Shown piece by piece: positions 25,340 through 36,411 of a stretch of DNA of 64,000 nt (position 1 is the first letter of the stretch; each line of letters opens with the position of its first letter). The stretch comes from Calliphora vicina (Eukaryota > Arthropoda > Insecta > Diptera > Calliphoridae). The translations under genes and the position numbers were made by a program. The notes under the pieces were generated by a model. That model was not told the DNA's origin and made no database searches. It saw only the letters and a program-made list of their open reading frames with translations. The stretch covers positions 25,455,167-25,519,166 of the forward strand of contig NC_088780.1 in NCBI RefSeq assembly GCF_958450345.1. Direction: 5' to 3'.

Positions 25340-25570
25340 AGATCTTCAAGGATCCAGTAATAGAAACACAGATGAGGCGAGAAACCTTATTATTTTTAGA
25401 GTGAACGAAAATCGAATCGGGTGCGGGTACGCAGAGGAGTTGGAAAATGCTGAGCATATCTGCCAATGCTTTGGAATTCAACGCCACGGTTTTAGGGGGT
25501 TAGATCGGCAATTCATGAGGGATTAGAAGATATTAGCGGATGAAGACTAGAGGACATTCATTGGGGTGGC
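25340..25570 (+). pseudogene. LINE C-terminal zinc-knuckle fossil
   Basis: The plus-strand frame includes NRIGCGYAEELENAEHICQC, a decayed form of the C-x2-C ... E-x2-E-H-x4-C motif at the C-terminus of jockey/R1-type LINE polyproteins. One of the expected cysteines is replaced. Base composition is more GC-rich than the surroundings, in line with former coding sequence. Confidence 0.5.
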
Positions 25571-25789
25571 TTTATGGTAGATTATTATGTCAGGTTAGAG
25601 ATGGCAGTTCTCTTTATTATTCTTCAATTCTATTGCGGAATTTCCTTTCTTTTCATCTGTATTAATTATCTCCTTGCTTCATTCTTTCTTGAAGGGAATC
25701 ACAATGAACTTATGGGTCTCCGAGTGTAAGTGTACCTTTATAACACTACCCTTCTAAACTAAACGAAAGCTAAAAACGTTTTTAATATC

Positions 25790-26024
25790 CATTCAATTGG
25801 AGGTCCAGTTTTCGCGAACCCTACATTTAAAAATGTTGTTCAGTGATGAAGCACAGAATGGTGACATGTCACACAGCGTCACACATTCTTGTGATTTGAC
25901 GCAATTCGATTATTTTCTCTTGGAATATATAAAGTCCCAGGTCTATGTCAATAAACCAGAAACGATCGAGCTCTTGGAAGCGTTATTGCCGAAATACAGC
26001 CTGATTGAGTGCGAAAGATGTTGA
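25790..26024 (+). pseudogene. Mariner-superfamily transposase fossil, internally deleted
   Basis: The frame joins MLFSDEAQN (first catalytic region) directly to SCDLTQFDYFLLEYIKSQVY (C-terminal region), so the middle is missing. CDLTP-x-DYFLWGYVKS is a recurrent signature of one group of insect mariner-like transposases. A second relic of the same group lies at 43.4 kb. It abuts, in another frame, a distinct mariner relic starting near 26005. Confidence 0.7.
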
Positions 26025-26882
26025 AAAAAAAGCGAAAAAAAGTGCAGCTGAAGCACACCGATTGCTCACCAAAGCTAATGGTGAATGTGTTTCATCGGTT
26101 TCAACTTGCGAGAGATGGTTTGTGCAATTCAGAATTGGTTATTTTGACAAGGGAAGCAAAGATCGCCCAGGCCAAGAAATGGAGGCATTACTAAATGAAG
26201 ATTGTTGTCAAACTAAACTAGAGCTTGCAAAAATCAATGGGGGCTACTCATGCAGCAATTTGAAAACGTTTGCGAGCAGCAGGATTCATCCAAAAGCAGG
26301 GAAATTGGGTACCATACGAATTGAACAGTCCTTGAAAGTCGATTTTGCATGTCCGAAATGATGATTAAACACTATAAAAGAAAATCATTGCTGCACCGAA
26401 TCCTTACTTGTGATGAAAAATGGATCCATTGTAATAATTCAAAGCCAAATAACCATGACGCTAGGGTAATCCTCTGTATTTGGTGGGACCATCACAGGGA
26501 ACCTGTACCGACGCAACTGATTCATTTGAAGCGAGCATTGGCCGAAAAATTACCAGAATATGCAACCAGACATGAAACCGTAATATTCCATTATGACAAC
26601 GCTAGGCCACATGTGGCTGGGAAGTTTAGCCTCACCCGCCTTATTGTCCAAACCCTGCCCCATCCGACTAATATTTGTTTCGATCGATGCAGAACGCTCT
26701 CTCTGGGATACGCTTCACTTCAGAACAGAGTATACGAAATAGGATTGATTCGTTCAAAAGATGAGCAGTTCGGAATCCATATGTTGTCAGAAAGATGGAA
26801 AGATATGAAAAATTCCTCATTTTTAAGTCATAAACCCAATAATACTCTGTTTAAAATGCATTTCAATAATTTCCCGCTGTAA
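26005..26882 (+). pseudogene. Mariner (DD34D-type) transposase pseudogene
   Basis: Two frames cover a decayed transposase. The first (26005-26361) carries the N-terminal helix-turn-helix part (KSAAEAHRLL ... STCERWFVQF ... EMEALLNEDCCQT). The second (26349-26882) carries LLHRILTCDEKWIH (first Asp), ILCIWWD and FHYDNARPHVA (second Asp). The third acidic motif, normally YSPDLAPSDYH, is lost. Near the end, LSERWKDM resembles LPERW. A frameshift near 26349 separates the two parts. No flanking inverted repeats were recognised. Confidence 0.85.
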
Positions 26883-27393
26883 ACAAAATAATTAATTTTT
26901 AGTTCAACAGTTCAACAAATTAAAAAAATATTTAAAAACTAAATTTTTTTGCCCGTGCCCGTGTCTGTGCCTCACAATACTGCCCCACTAATCAATTTAT
27001 TAAAATATAAAAAGAGTGCTAATGGCGCAATAATATTTAATAGTTTTGTTCATATTAAGGACTATTTAAGATTTTTTAGTATTGTTCCCTGAAATTCTTA
27101 AGAACTTGAAATAGTATATAGGATTGAAAGATATATACATTATTGAATTATGAACTGGTATTGTTCAGAAATCCATATTAACACTTTGTAAATAGTAATT
27201 AATACTTAGGAAAAAAATTCTCTCCCCCAAAATCGTTTGATGGATCTGCGCCTTTGGGAAAAGGCTTTCTGTTAATCTGGCCTAAGCTACTAGTGAAATG
27301 AGATAGCAACTAGCTAATCCCCCAATAATAAATTTCAATTAATTTATCAATAATTAAATTCGGAATTTAGGACATTAAAACTAAATCTTACTA
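26883..27393. other. Spacer without recognised genes
   Basis: AT-rich DNA between the mariner pseudogene and a full R-A copy. A slightly GC-richer stretch sits at 26950-26990. No end repeats or coding fossils were identified. Confidence 0.3.
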
Positions 27394-27980
27394 AAACAAG
27401 TAAGATAGCCATATTCGGCTGTGCCGAAACTTATATACCTATCCTTCACCAAATTATACTTCAAAAATTTTAAATATTTTTAGGTAAAATTATTTCTTTT
27501 ATTTTTGAAGAAAAAAATTTTCGAATTGTTAAATTAATTTTTTTTTTAAATTTTAATTTTTTTCCCTTTTTAAATTTTTTTTTGGTGAAAAAAAAATAAT
27601 TCGAGTTAAAAAATATTTTTTCTGATTCTGACCCATTGTGTGGTCTTATATACATACGTCGTTGCAAAGGTCTTTGAAATATCTATCATTAGATATCCAT
27701 ATTGTTTATATTAATGACTTAGTAATCCAGATATAGGTCAAAAATCGAGGTAGTCCTGGTTTTTTCCTCATATCTCAGCCATTTTGCTGATTTTAAATAG
27801 GATCCCGAAGATATCTGCGGTTTTCAGAAAATTGATTTCAACAGACAGACCGACGGACATGGCTTAATCGACTCCGCCATCTATAAGGATCCAGAATATA
27901 TATACTTTGTAGGGTCGGAAAATTATATTGTGGAAATTACAAACTTATATAACCTTCTCATGAAGGTGAAGGGTATAAAA
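27394..27980 (+). mobile_element. R-A dispersed repeat, full-length copy
   Basis: Starts AACAAGTAAGATAGCCATAT with the palindrome TTCGGCTGTGCCGAA. The A/T-rich middle is followed by GTCGTTGCAAAGGTCTTTG, CTATCATTAGATATCCATAT, AACAGACAGACCGACGGACA and GGCTTAATCGACTCCGCCAT. It ends CTTCTCATGAAGGTGAAGGG then TATAAAA. The subterminal words TATACC...CTTCACC (5') and GGTGAAGGGTATA (3') are inverted to each other. No coding capacity. Confidence 0.85.
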
Positions 27981-29550
27981 ATAACTTTTGAAAATGGAAA
28001 TGTCCAAATGACCGAATATGATCAAAATCGAAAGACCAAAGGTCAATTTGTTTGTAATGTCTGATGGAATTCATGATATATTAATGAAATACTTAACAAA
28101 TAAAAATTGCTTAAGATTTGTATTAATTGAATATTCAACATCCGATGGTCCAAAAAGTGTTAAAATAAATATACTCCTAAATAAAACTACTTACTACCTT
28201 AAAAGCAACTAAATATGTACCAAATAGTTTCAATTCCAAACTGTTCCTCCTTTAAATGTTTTCTGTCAAATTCACTCTTTTTTTAGGCTTTTCGCAAAAC
28301 ACTCATAAGTATTTCAATTTCATTCATGGCATTGCCATTGAAAGGTGTGGACGTGTGATCGGTGTGCTAAAAAAGAATTATATATTTTTTCCAAATTTGT
28401 CGTATCAATATAATAACGAGCAAATAATAAATTTTTCATACTTTGTGCAAAAAAAAAAAAATAGTCACGCAGCTAAAAAAAGGTTTTCATCAATCAAGAA
28501 AAATAATAAGACAATTTTCATAAGAACGTGATTAGTAGCGGAAAACTTATATTCTAATATATAATCAATTTTTGGTAATAAAAGTGATTTTCTTTTTCCT
28601 TATTTAATTATTATGCAGAAAACAAAATGTTAGTACTTTAAAACCAACCAACTACTTACTCTACTCTATATGAGGGTATATATTTCATTTTGTCTATATA
28701 AAAAAAATTAAAGAAAAAAAAAAACAAAGTGAATTAACATAGTGTAATCGTACACACACACATACGACGCTTAAAGAAAAGAAAAATGAAAATCTCGTCA
28801 TCGTCGTCATCACTGCGAGTGAGTGAGTGAGTTAGTGAGTGAGTTACTAAAACAACAAAAGAATATAGACAAGTGTAGAACAAAATTAAAAAAAAAACAA
28901 AAAAATTTCAATTAAAAATTTAAAATATTTTTTCAACTTTTTTATAAACCGATTCTAAAGAGGCATAATTGTGATAAATATTTGTATAATTAAACATTTT
29001 AATATTATCCAAAGTTTATCTATCATCCATCATAAGGAAGTATTTATTTATATATGCAAGCATGAATGTGTAAGGTATATCTGCAAAAAAAAAATCGCTT
29101 AAATAAAAAAAACTGACCAATTAAACGAAATAGTTTTGAGGTGAATTTAAGAGGCGTGTGTGTGACATATTTTATATTTCTATATACATATATTTTCATA
29201 AATAATTTAAAAAAATATACCTATAATAATGTTTTTAAATGCTGCAGCGTGTTTGTTTTTAATCTTAAAACAAAACAAAAAATAATAAACACAATGTATC
29301 GAATTGGAAAAAAAAATGCAAATAAAAGAAGAATCGTCATAATAGTCGTTTAAATAAATTTCGTTTTCAGTTTTATTTACTACTATGCACATACACAAAC
29401 ACGTACAATTTTGAAACCCCCCATTATCGTTCTCCGATAGATACACATTCTACCAGTGCCATGAACAGACTGATGAAGCTAACGTATTCTCGATGACCTG
29501 TGAAATAATATCAAATATAGAATATACATACATACATAGTATGTATGTAT
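27981..29550. other. Gene-free stretch with GAGT-rich simple repeat
   Basis: AT-rich DNA. The only notable features are GAGTGAGTGAGTGAGTTAGT near 28818-28850 next to TCATCGTCGTCATC, and ATGTATGTATG near 29540. Frames at 28018, 28256 and 29141 show no domain or family signature. It could contain an undetected non-coding exon but nothing supports one. Confidence 0.3.
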
Positions 29551-29642
29551 GTAGCCAGCAGAGTGACCAGATTTTAAAATAATATAAAACTAAATCACAT
29601 TTAAAATACAGCTAAAAAAAAATTGAAATGAAGTTTTAAAGT

Positions 29643-30217
29643 AAAACAAGTAAAAGAGCTATATTCGGCCGTGTTGAATCTTATATACCCTTCATCAAAT
29701 TATACTTCAAAATAAAAATTTTAAATATTTTTAGGTAAACAACATTTTTTTCTGCAGTTTTTTAATTTTTTTATTAAAATTTAAAATTTTTTTTTGTTTT
29801 TTTAATATTAAGCGAAAAAAACTTTTGGTTAAAATAAAAATCGGGTTAAAAAATATTTTTCCGATTTCGACCCATAGTAGGTCCAACTTACTATTATGGT
29901 TTTATATACGTCGTTGCAAAGGTCTTTGAAATATCTTTCATTAGATATCCATATCTATATTAATGACTTAGTAATCCAGATATAGGTCAAAAATGTATCA
30001 AAAATCTAGGTGTCCTGGTTTGTTCCGAATATCTCAGCCATTTGTGGACCTATTTTGCTGATTTTAAATAGCAAACTTCACGAAAGAATGTCTGGGGTCT
30101 TCAGAAAATTGATTTCAACAGACCGACGGACATGACTTAATCGACTCCGCAATCTATAAGGATCCAGAAGGATCGGAAATGAAAAATGTCTTCTCACGAA
30201 GGTGAAGGGTATAAAAA
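29643..30217 (+). mobile_element. R-A dispersed repeat copy
   Basis: Starts AAACAAGTAAAAGAGCTATA with TTCGGCCGTGTTGAA (palindrome mutated) and ends TTCTCACGAAGGTGAAGGGT then ATAAAA. About 50 bp are missing near the 3' end compared with the 27.4-kb copy (GATCCAGAA joined to GGATCGGAAATG). Confidence 0.85.
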
Positions 30218-30447
30218 TAAAGCTAAATTTTATTGACTGCTTTCAAAAAAATACTTTCATTAGTTGGATATTAAATAGGGGACGAAATTTCGATTTTAAA
30301 AAATATTATTTTTGAAACTTTACTCTTCTGATTTCTAGAATATTTCCATGGCCATACAAAATAATTTAGAAATTCGCTTTAGTTTGGTGGAGTCACTTAC
30401 TTTTTTTCGCTTATTTGGTTCTAGCCTCTGTCAAAGCATGTTTTCGT

Positions 30448-30985
30448 AATTTGTCATTCCGTTTGTAATTTCCACAATATAATTTTCCAACCCTATAAAG
30501 TATATATGTATATTCTGGATCCTTATAGATAGCGGAGACGATTAAGCCATGTCCGTCTGTCTGTTGAAAACAACTTTCCGAAGCCCCCAAATAACTTACA
30601 TACACGAATCATACATCAATATCTCCGGAATCGAAAAATCGGTCCACAAATTTGACCGATTTTTGACCTATATCTGGATTACTAAGTCATTAATATAGAC
30701 AATATGGATATCTAATGATAGACGACGTATATAAGTAAGTTGGACCTACAATGGGTCAAAATCGAAAAAAATATTTCTTAACACGAATTTTTTTTTTCAC
30801 CAAATGTTTTTTTTTCGCTAAATATTTAAAAAAAAAAATTTTAAATTTAAAAAAAAAAAATATTAATTTAAAAAATTTTTAAAAAACAATTCCAAAAAAT
30901 ATTTAAAATTTTTATTTTGAAGTATAATTTGGTGAAGGGTATATAAGATTCGGCACAACCGAATATAGCTCTCTTACTTGTTTTT
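30448..30985 (-). mobile_element. R-A dispersed repeat copy, minus orientation
   Basis: Reads on the minus strand from CAAGTAAGAGAGCTATATTC (near 30980) down to GAAATTACAAACGGAATGAC (near 30450). The body carries the CCCCAAATAACTTACATAC variant shared with the copies at 0.3 and 35.7 kb. The terminal hairpin is missing. It lies in inverted orientation to the copy at 29643, only about 230 bp away. Confidence 0.85.
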
Positions 30986-31477
30986 TACATAAATAAGTAA
31001 ATCCCTCACTATTCAATTATCTGCTTTATATTAAGTTTTAATACATATTTGTTTAATTTTTCATTTCTGTTTTATGACATTTGTTAAGACCAATTCTTGT
31101 TTTTGTTAAACTCCCACTACCTTGTGTGAATTCGCCTTGGTTTGGATTTTATATAGGTTGAATGAAAGTTCATAGTTTTAATATGAACTTTAAAACTTTT
31201 AGTCAGATTTTATAATTTTCGATCTCAGCTAAGGAATCGTGAATTTTAAAAGTTTTTTTAGAAATGCGTTTCTTATCAAAACTGTATATAGCATAAAAAA
31301 CGTCTTTGAACAAAGGATATCTCAAAAAGTACTTAAATATGAGCCATTACACGATTAAAAACATATATAAAATTCAGATTAGGACCATGAGGGTTTCTCA
31401 AGATAATTGAAGTTTAGGAATATGTTTACGCTTAAAATCGCACATGTCCTTTTCCTGTGTTCTTTAATTTTTTTTTT

Positions 31478-31945
31478 TTACAAAAAACCAATACTTTTCC
31501 ACAGGCCGAAGTTCTGGACAGTCTTCTGTTCTGGTGGATTTGTCTTCTGTGGTACAAAATTGACATTATTGTTTGAATACTTACCACTCAGGGGCCTTTT
31601 TCCATAGTGGCATGATGCTGTTTTAATTAAGAAAGGTAAAAGTCGTTTTTGTAGACACTCCGTAATATATATTTCTGTGTTTATCACAAATGGATTGGCT
31701 TCTTTTGCCACAACGACAAATGGCTTACCACACAAAAAACATCATGGAACATTAACTCGTCCATCAGCCACATAAAAATCTGGACCCGAAAGTTGTGAAA
31801 AGTCGGTCGGTCCATCACACAGGTGGATTTTTTTTATAAAATTTGAGCTCAACTTTTTCGGTCGATCTTTTGTTTCTAAGTTCTTTAACGCATTTAGATC
31901 TGGAACTTTCTGAACTTTATACGACTTCAGCTTTGGCCTGCGCAC
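31478..31945 (-). pseudogene. DD37E Tc1/mariner transposase pseudogene
   Basis: Two minus-strand frames, 31945-31742 and 31735-31478, read through FSQLSGPDFYVADGR, then EIYITECLQKRLLPFL, TASCHYGK and VNFVPQKTNPPEQKTVQNFG. The order and wording match the catalytic domain of the insect DD37E group (LASCHYxK ... VPKxxNPPNCPELRPVE). The final PELRPVE with the catalytic Glu is destroyed and a stop separates the two parts. A second DD37E relic lies at 53.4 kb. Confidence 0.8.
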
Positions 31946-32875
31946 AAAATTATCAGAGAACTTTACGAGCTGATTTTTGATGTAAGTGTTCGGTGCTCTT
32001 CGAAATAGTTGTTCGTCTCACTCTTTAAACAAATGTAATGGATTTGAATTACAGACAACAATAATTCCATAAGGAATTAATTCTTTAAATAATGTATTCT
32101 CAAAGCAATGAATTCAATACTTTTGAAGTATGGTATTAATTCTTTAATAGAATGGTTAAGAGATAAAATTTAATTTGATTTTGAATATTGAATTAAAGAA
32201 TTCATTTTTGTATAACCTTTGGAATAAACCAAGGTAATAATTCATGTTTTACGTACAAAAGGTAATATATAGACTTCAGACAATGGTGGTTTTAATATTG
32301 TTTTTTAATCCCGAGTCGTGTGCCAATGTCATATTAATGCAAAATTTGCATTCGAATTCCCTTTGCAAATATTTACTGCATTTTAAAAACTTGTTTCATG
32401 TTAAACAAATACTGGAAAATTAAAATTTCAATTCGTTTATCTTCTATCTTCAGTTTCTCAATCTCTGATTATTTTTTATCGTGACGATAAACTGACAGTT
32501 CTCATATAATAAAATGTTAATTGGAGGTTTATCGTTACGAAAAACGATAACCAGATATTGAGGAAATGGGGGTAATTCAGTTAGGTAATTTTTAAGTATA
32601 AAATCCATTATTTATAACCATAGCTCATAGGTGGTGTGTTTGAGGTGTATTTGATAGCGGGCAGAATATATTGAAAACGAGATATTGAAAAAAATCTAGA
32701 TACATCTTTAAGCCAACGTTTTTTTTGCAAATACAGGAACGGGAAAAGCTAAACGCATTTTTAACAAGACCTAAAATAAGGACTAAAAACTAAATAGAAT
32801 ATTTCAAGCTAAATCAGCAAAAATAAAGCTAATTTTAGCTCGAAAAAATGCAAATATGGTCACACTGTTAGCCAG

Positions 32876-34173
32876 CTAGACAACAAATAACAGTGTTGGT
32901 TTATTAACACACGGGGAACAATTTGAAAACGAAACGAAACAAAAAATCTCAATAGTAATTTATTTATTCGTAGTCGGAAGAATACATACATATGTACAGA
33001 TATATAATGCACCAGTGCTTGGGTGAATGGTGGAAAATAAAATTAAATAAGCCGGTTTGTGCCTAAGGATAAATATTACATTCAAAAATCTCACCCTCGA
33101 GTTTGTTTATGCCTAGGTTCATTTTTGAAATTTAAGGATAAGAAGATAGGTAATCTTTAAATGTGTCGTAATTTTCAATGACTTCTGTGATTTAGTGAAA
33201 CCAGATTTCACATTAACGCTCGCAAATGTAATGAGAAATTGTATGTGAAAATCTAAATTTAAATCTCAACATGGGCACCGATTTTTGTGCATTTTGTACA
33301 AAAACATTTATCTAATTCACCGGATTTGGCAAGTTTTATATTTTCTATTACAGTGAAGTAACGAGACCTTTTTTCTAATCGTTAGCTTATAGAAGTTTAT
33401 CGTTAACTACCGACAATTTTTACCGAAAAAAATCGGTAAAATTTTCAACAGAATAGCTTTTAACGAGAATTATCGTTAACTAACGATTATTGACTACTTA
33501 ACGACAAAATTTTGTCGTTAAAAAATTACAGAATTGCGGTACAGGTAAATTTCACATTCCTACATTCATGAATTTAAATTTATAGGGTACAAAATATGTA
33601 AAGAGATAAGTCAGAACAAAGTTATTCATATACATATTTTGATTCAAAACTTGTTAAATGTTCAAATTATTTTGTTCATTTGTGGATACATAATTTAGCT
33701 ATTAGCCATTACAAAGGTGACTGTCAAAATTATAAGATCACTTACTTTTTGTTCTGTTTATCAAAAAATACAAATATGTAGTATTGATTGGTACTATTGG
33801 GTAAAATACTTGTTGCTCAAACGTAGTTCATATAGGAACTAGTGTTAGTTCTATTTATAAACCAAAGTATCAGAAATGTACATTTTGAACTGCGTCAAAA
33901 TTATTTTGCCATCAAAATCTCATTTTTGAGAAAATCTAAGATAGAGCGTAGCGTGTTGAACCAATATTTCGATTAGTTACAGACGGAATGACAAAATCCC
34001 CTAATATCCCCCTATTTTTTTGGTGGTGGATATACAAATTTGGTAAAGATCGGGAGTGCTGTGCATAAAGTAAAGTTGATCAATCTTGGAAAATATCTAA
34101 AATTTTAGAAATTAAAATTTCTGTTATTTAACAAATTTTTGCAAAATTTTCCTGATAGCCTTTTGAATACAAC
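32876..34173. other. Gene-free stretch
   Basis: AT-rich DNA with several short self-complementary runs around 33380-33530 (repeats of TATCGTTAACTA and ACGACAAAATTTTGTCGT). No coding fossil or recognised element end. Confidence 0.3.
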
Positions 34174-34182
34174 TCCAGTGAC

Positions 34183-34844
34183 GGTACCGTGAAATAGCTC
34201 CCAAATGAAATAACTCCCAATGAAATAATTCCCAAACTTGAAAAATGAAATAACTACCAAAGGGTAAAATGAAATTACTCCCAATAATCGGCGATTTCAT
34301 AATTTTAAAAATATTAGTCCCAAAAAAGCGAAATAACTCCCAATGAAATAAATCCCAATAGAAATTAAATAATTCCCAACCCGAAGCAATTTATTTATGT
34401 AATTTAATAAAAGGAACTAAAAAAGTGAAATTACTCTTCGCTTACCAAACATTTTTTGCATTGCGGGCCTATAGCGTAGCGCAAAGTTTTACTCCTTTGC
34501 GCCCGGCCGAAGGACGGCAATGCAAAAAACTTTTCTGAGTGAAGCCAGTTTTTGATATTTATGGGTTCTGCTTTTGCAAATGAAAATGAAATAACTCCCA
34601 ATACAGTGAAATAACACCTAATTCCCAAAATAAAATAAAACCCAACAAAAATTTCATTGGGAGTTGTTTCATTGGGAGTTATTGCATTATGAAATAAATC
34701 GCAACAAAAAATTATGAAATAACTCCCTATGCGTTAGGAGTTGTTTCATAATGAAATAAGTCCTAAGTTGTATGAAAAATTTGTTGGGTGTTATTTCATC
34801 TTTTCGTGGGGAGTTATTTCATTTGGGAGTTATTTCACGGTACC
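34183..34844. mobile_element. Mutator-like MITE built of GAAATAACTCCCAA 14-mers, 9-bp TSD
   Basis: Ends GGTACCGTGAAATAGCTCCC and, inverted, GGGAGTTATTTCACGGTACC. Flanked by TCCAGTGAC at 34174-34182 and 34845-34853, a perfect 9-bp duplication. The left third holds many variants of GAAATAACTCCCAA in direct orientation, and the right third holds TTGGGAGTTATTTC, the reverse complement. Only the middle (about 34430-34560) lacks the word. A 9-bp duplication points to the Mutator superfamily. No coding frame. Confidence 0.85.
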
Positions 34845-34930
34845 TCCAGTGACATCAACAAAAAATAATTGTAAAATCGAACATATTTTTATGCTATAAA
34901 ACAGTAAAATTAATAATTTAAAAACTTATT

Positions 34931-35145
34931 TGGGGTATTCACACGGTCTACTATTTGGTCATATTATAATAATGTCCTAATATATTATGATAGTTTAAAA
35001 TTTTTTTTGTTATGTTTCAAACAAAAAAGTTCTAAACTAATAAGACTATTTGAACTATGTCTGGTTTTTTTTGTTTAAAACACAACAACAACCATCATAA
35101 TATATTATGACAATATAACTAATAGCAGACCGTGTGAATAACCCA
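34931..35145. mobile_element. TGGGGTATTCACACG MITE, copy 1
   Basis: Left end TGGGGTATTCACACGGTCTA followed by CTATTTGGTCATATTATAAT. The right end is its complement, ending AGACCGTGTGAATAACCCA. Middle words TTTCAAACAAAAAAGTTCTA and TTGTTTAAAACACAACAACA are also partly inverted. A second, better copy is at 41.9 kb and a decayed one at 54.1 kb. Confidence 0.8.
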
Positions 35146-35660
35146 ATTAAAAATTACGCAATTTTCACAAATATATTTTTCAAAGAATTTAAACAATTCT
35201 ACATTTACAGTCATATCGAGCTATTTTTATATTCCATCTCTAAAAAAAAGCATCACAGTTGGCACCAAAGTATAAGACAGGTAATAACATAATTTGTTGC
35301 TGGAACAAGAAATGAATTGGAATGGAATATTTAGTTCAATACTTTTGTAGCACAGGTTTTAGTACGAGCTGTATTTCCGAGCATTTAAATTTTTATCAAT
35401 ATTCACTTCATGTAGTAGGTAAAAAATAACATTATGTTAGGTACGCAGCGGCTGACTGAGAATGTCATATGTACTACTTCAGGGTAGAGAATTGAATGGT
35501 ACAAATCCTGTAAAGTACTTTTAAAAAATACACACTCATAAATACATTTAAATATATTGGTTATTTATCTTGTTTTTTTTTTGCGACATCTGTTAATTAG
35601 TTACGACCATTTACATTTCAGTTGACGATGAATTGGACTGGGAGTATAAATTATTCAAGA
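35146..35660. other. Gene-free stretch
   Basis: AT-rich DNA between a MITE and an R-A fragment. No recognised repeat ends, genes or fossils. Confidence 0.3.
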
Positions 35661-35664
35661 ACTT

Positions 35665-35905
35665 TTTTTGTACCCTTCACCATGAACGGTAAGGTTGGGT
35701 ATTGCCATTCCGTTTGTAATTTCTACATTTATCATTTGCGACCTCATAGAGTATGTATATTCTGGATCGTTATAGATATAGCTATGTACGTCTGTTGAAA
35801 TCAACATTCCAAAGCTCCAAAAAAACTTACATACATGATTGATACATCAGTATATCCTCTATAGTTCAATTTAGATTGCTATTTAACTGAGAATTTTTTT
35901 GGGGG
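35665..35905 (-). mobile_element. R-A fragment, 3' part, minus orientation
   Basis: Begins TTTGTACCCTTCACCATGAA (complement of the R-A 3' end) and continues CCATTCCGTTTGTAATTTCT, TATTCTGGATCGTTATAGAT and CTTACATACATGATTGATAC. It belongs to the sub-type also seen at 0.3 and 30.5 kb and stops before the A/T-rich middle. Confidence 0.75.
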
Positions 35906-36411
35906 AATAGTTTTTACACGATGCTTATAAATTTTACAATAAAAAATACGTTTTTGTGTTCTATCAATTATATTCATTAGATGTTTCTAAATTTCAATTC
36001 CGTTATTCGTTATTCGATTTTTGACCTAATTCGAAATCGAATATTCGGCTATAAACTACGCATTTATAAAATTAAATGTGCGAAAAAAAATTACAACAAA
36101 TAAGAGAGATATATTCGGCTGTGCCGAATCTTATATACCCTTCACCAAATTATACTTTAAAATAATAATTTTAACATTTTTAGGTGAATATTTTTTTTCT
36201 ATTAGTGAAAAAAAAATGTATGGCAAAAATAAAATGTTTAAATTTCTTTTTTAATTTTTTTTTCCAAATTTAGTTTTTTCTGAAATTTATTAGCGAAAAA
36301 AAATTTATGACAAAAAAATTTTTTTTTTAGTGAAAAAAAATTCTTGTTAAAAATATTTTCACGATTTTGAGCCATTGTAGGTGCGACTTACTATGGACTT
36401 TATATAAGCCG

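Larger units (their letters stand above)
29559..32867. mobile_element. hAT-like element shell with 8-bp TSD, filled with later insertions
   Basis: Left end CAGAGTGACCAGATTTT; the right end, read inward on the other strand, is CAGTGTGACCATATTTG. Flanks GTAGCCAG (29551-29558) and TTAGCCAG (32868-32875) match at 7 of 8 bases, the hAT duplication length. Inside are two R-A copies and a DD37E transposase relic, so the original element was probably short. Confidence 0.65.

Noticed and set aside
28018..28531. Frames of 64 and 91 codons
   Set aside because: No domain, no splice context and no family wording; composition matches random AT-rich DNA.
34183..34844. CRISPR-like array of 14-mers
   Set aside because: The words are too short, degenerate, present in both orientations and enclosed by a transposon target duplication in an animal genome.
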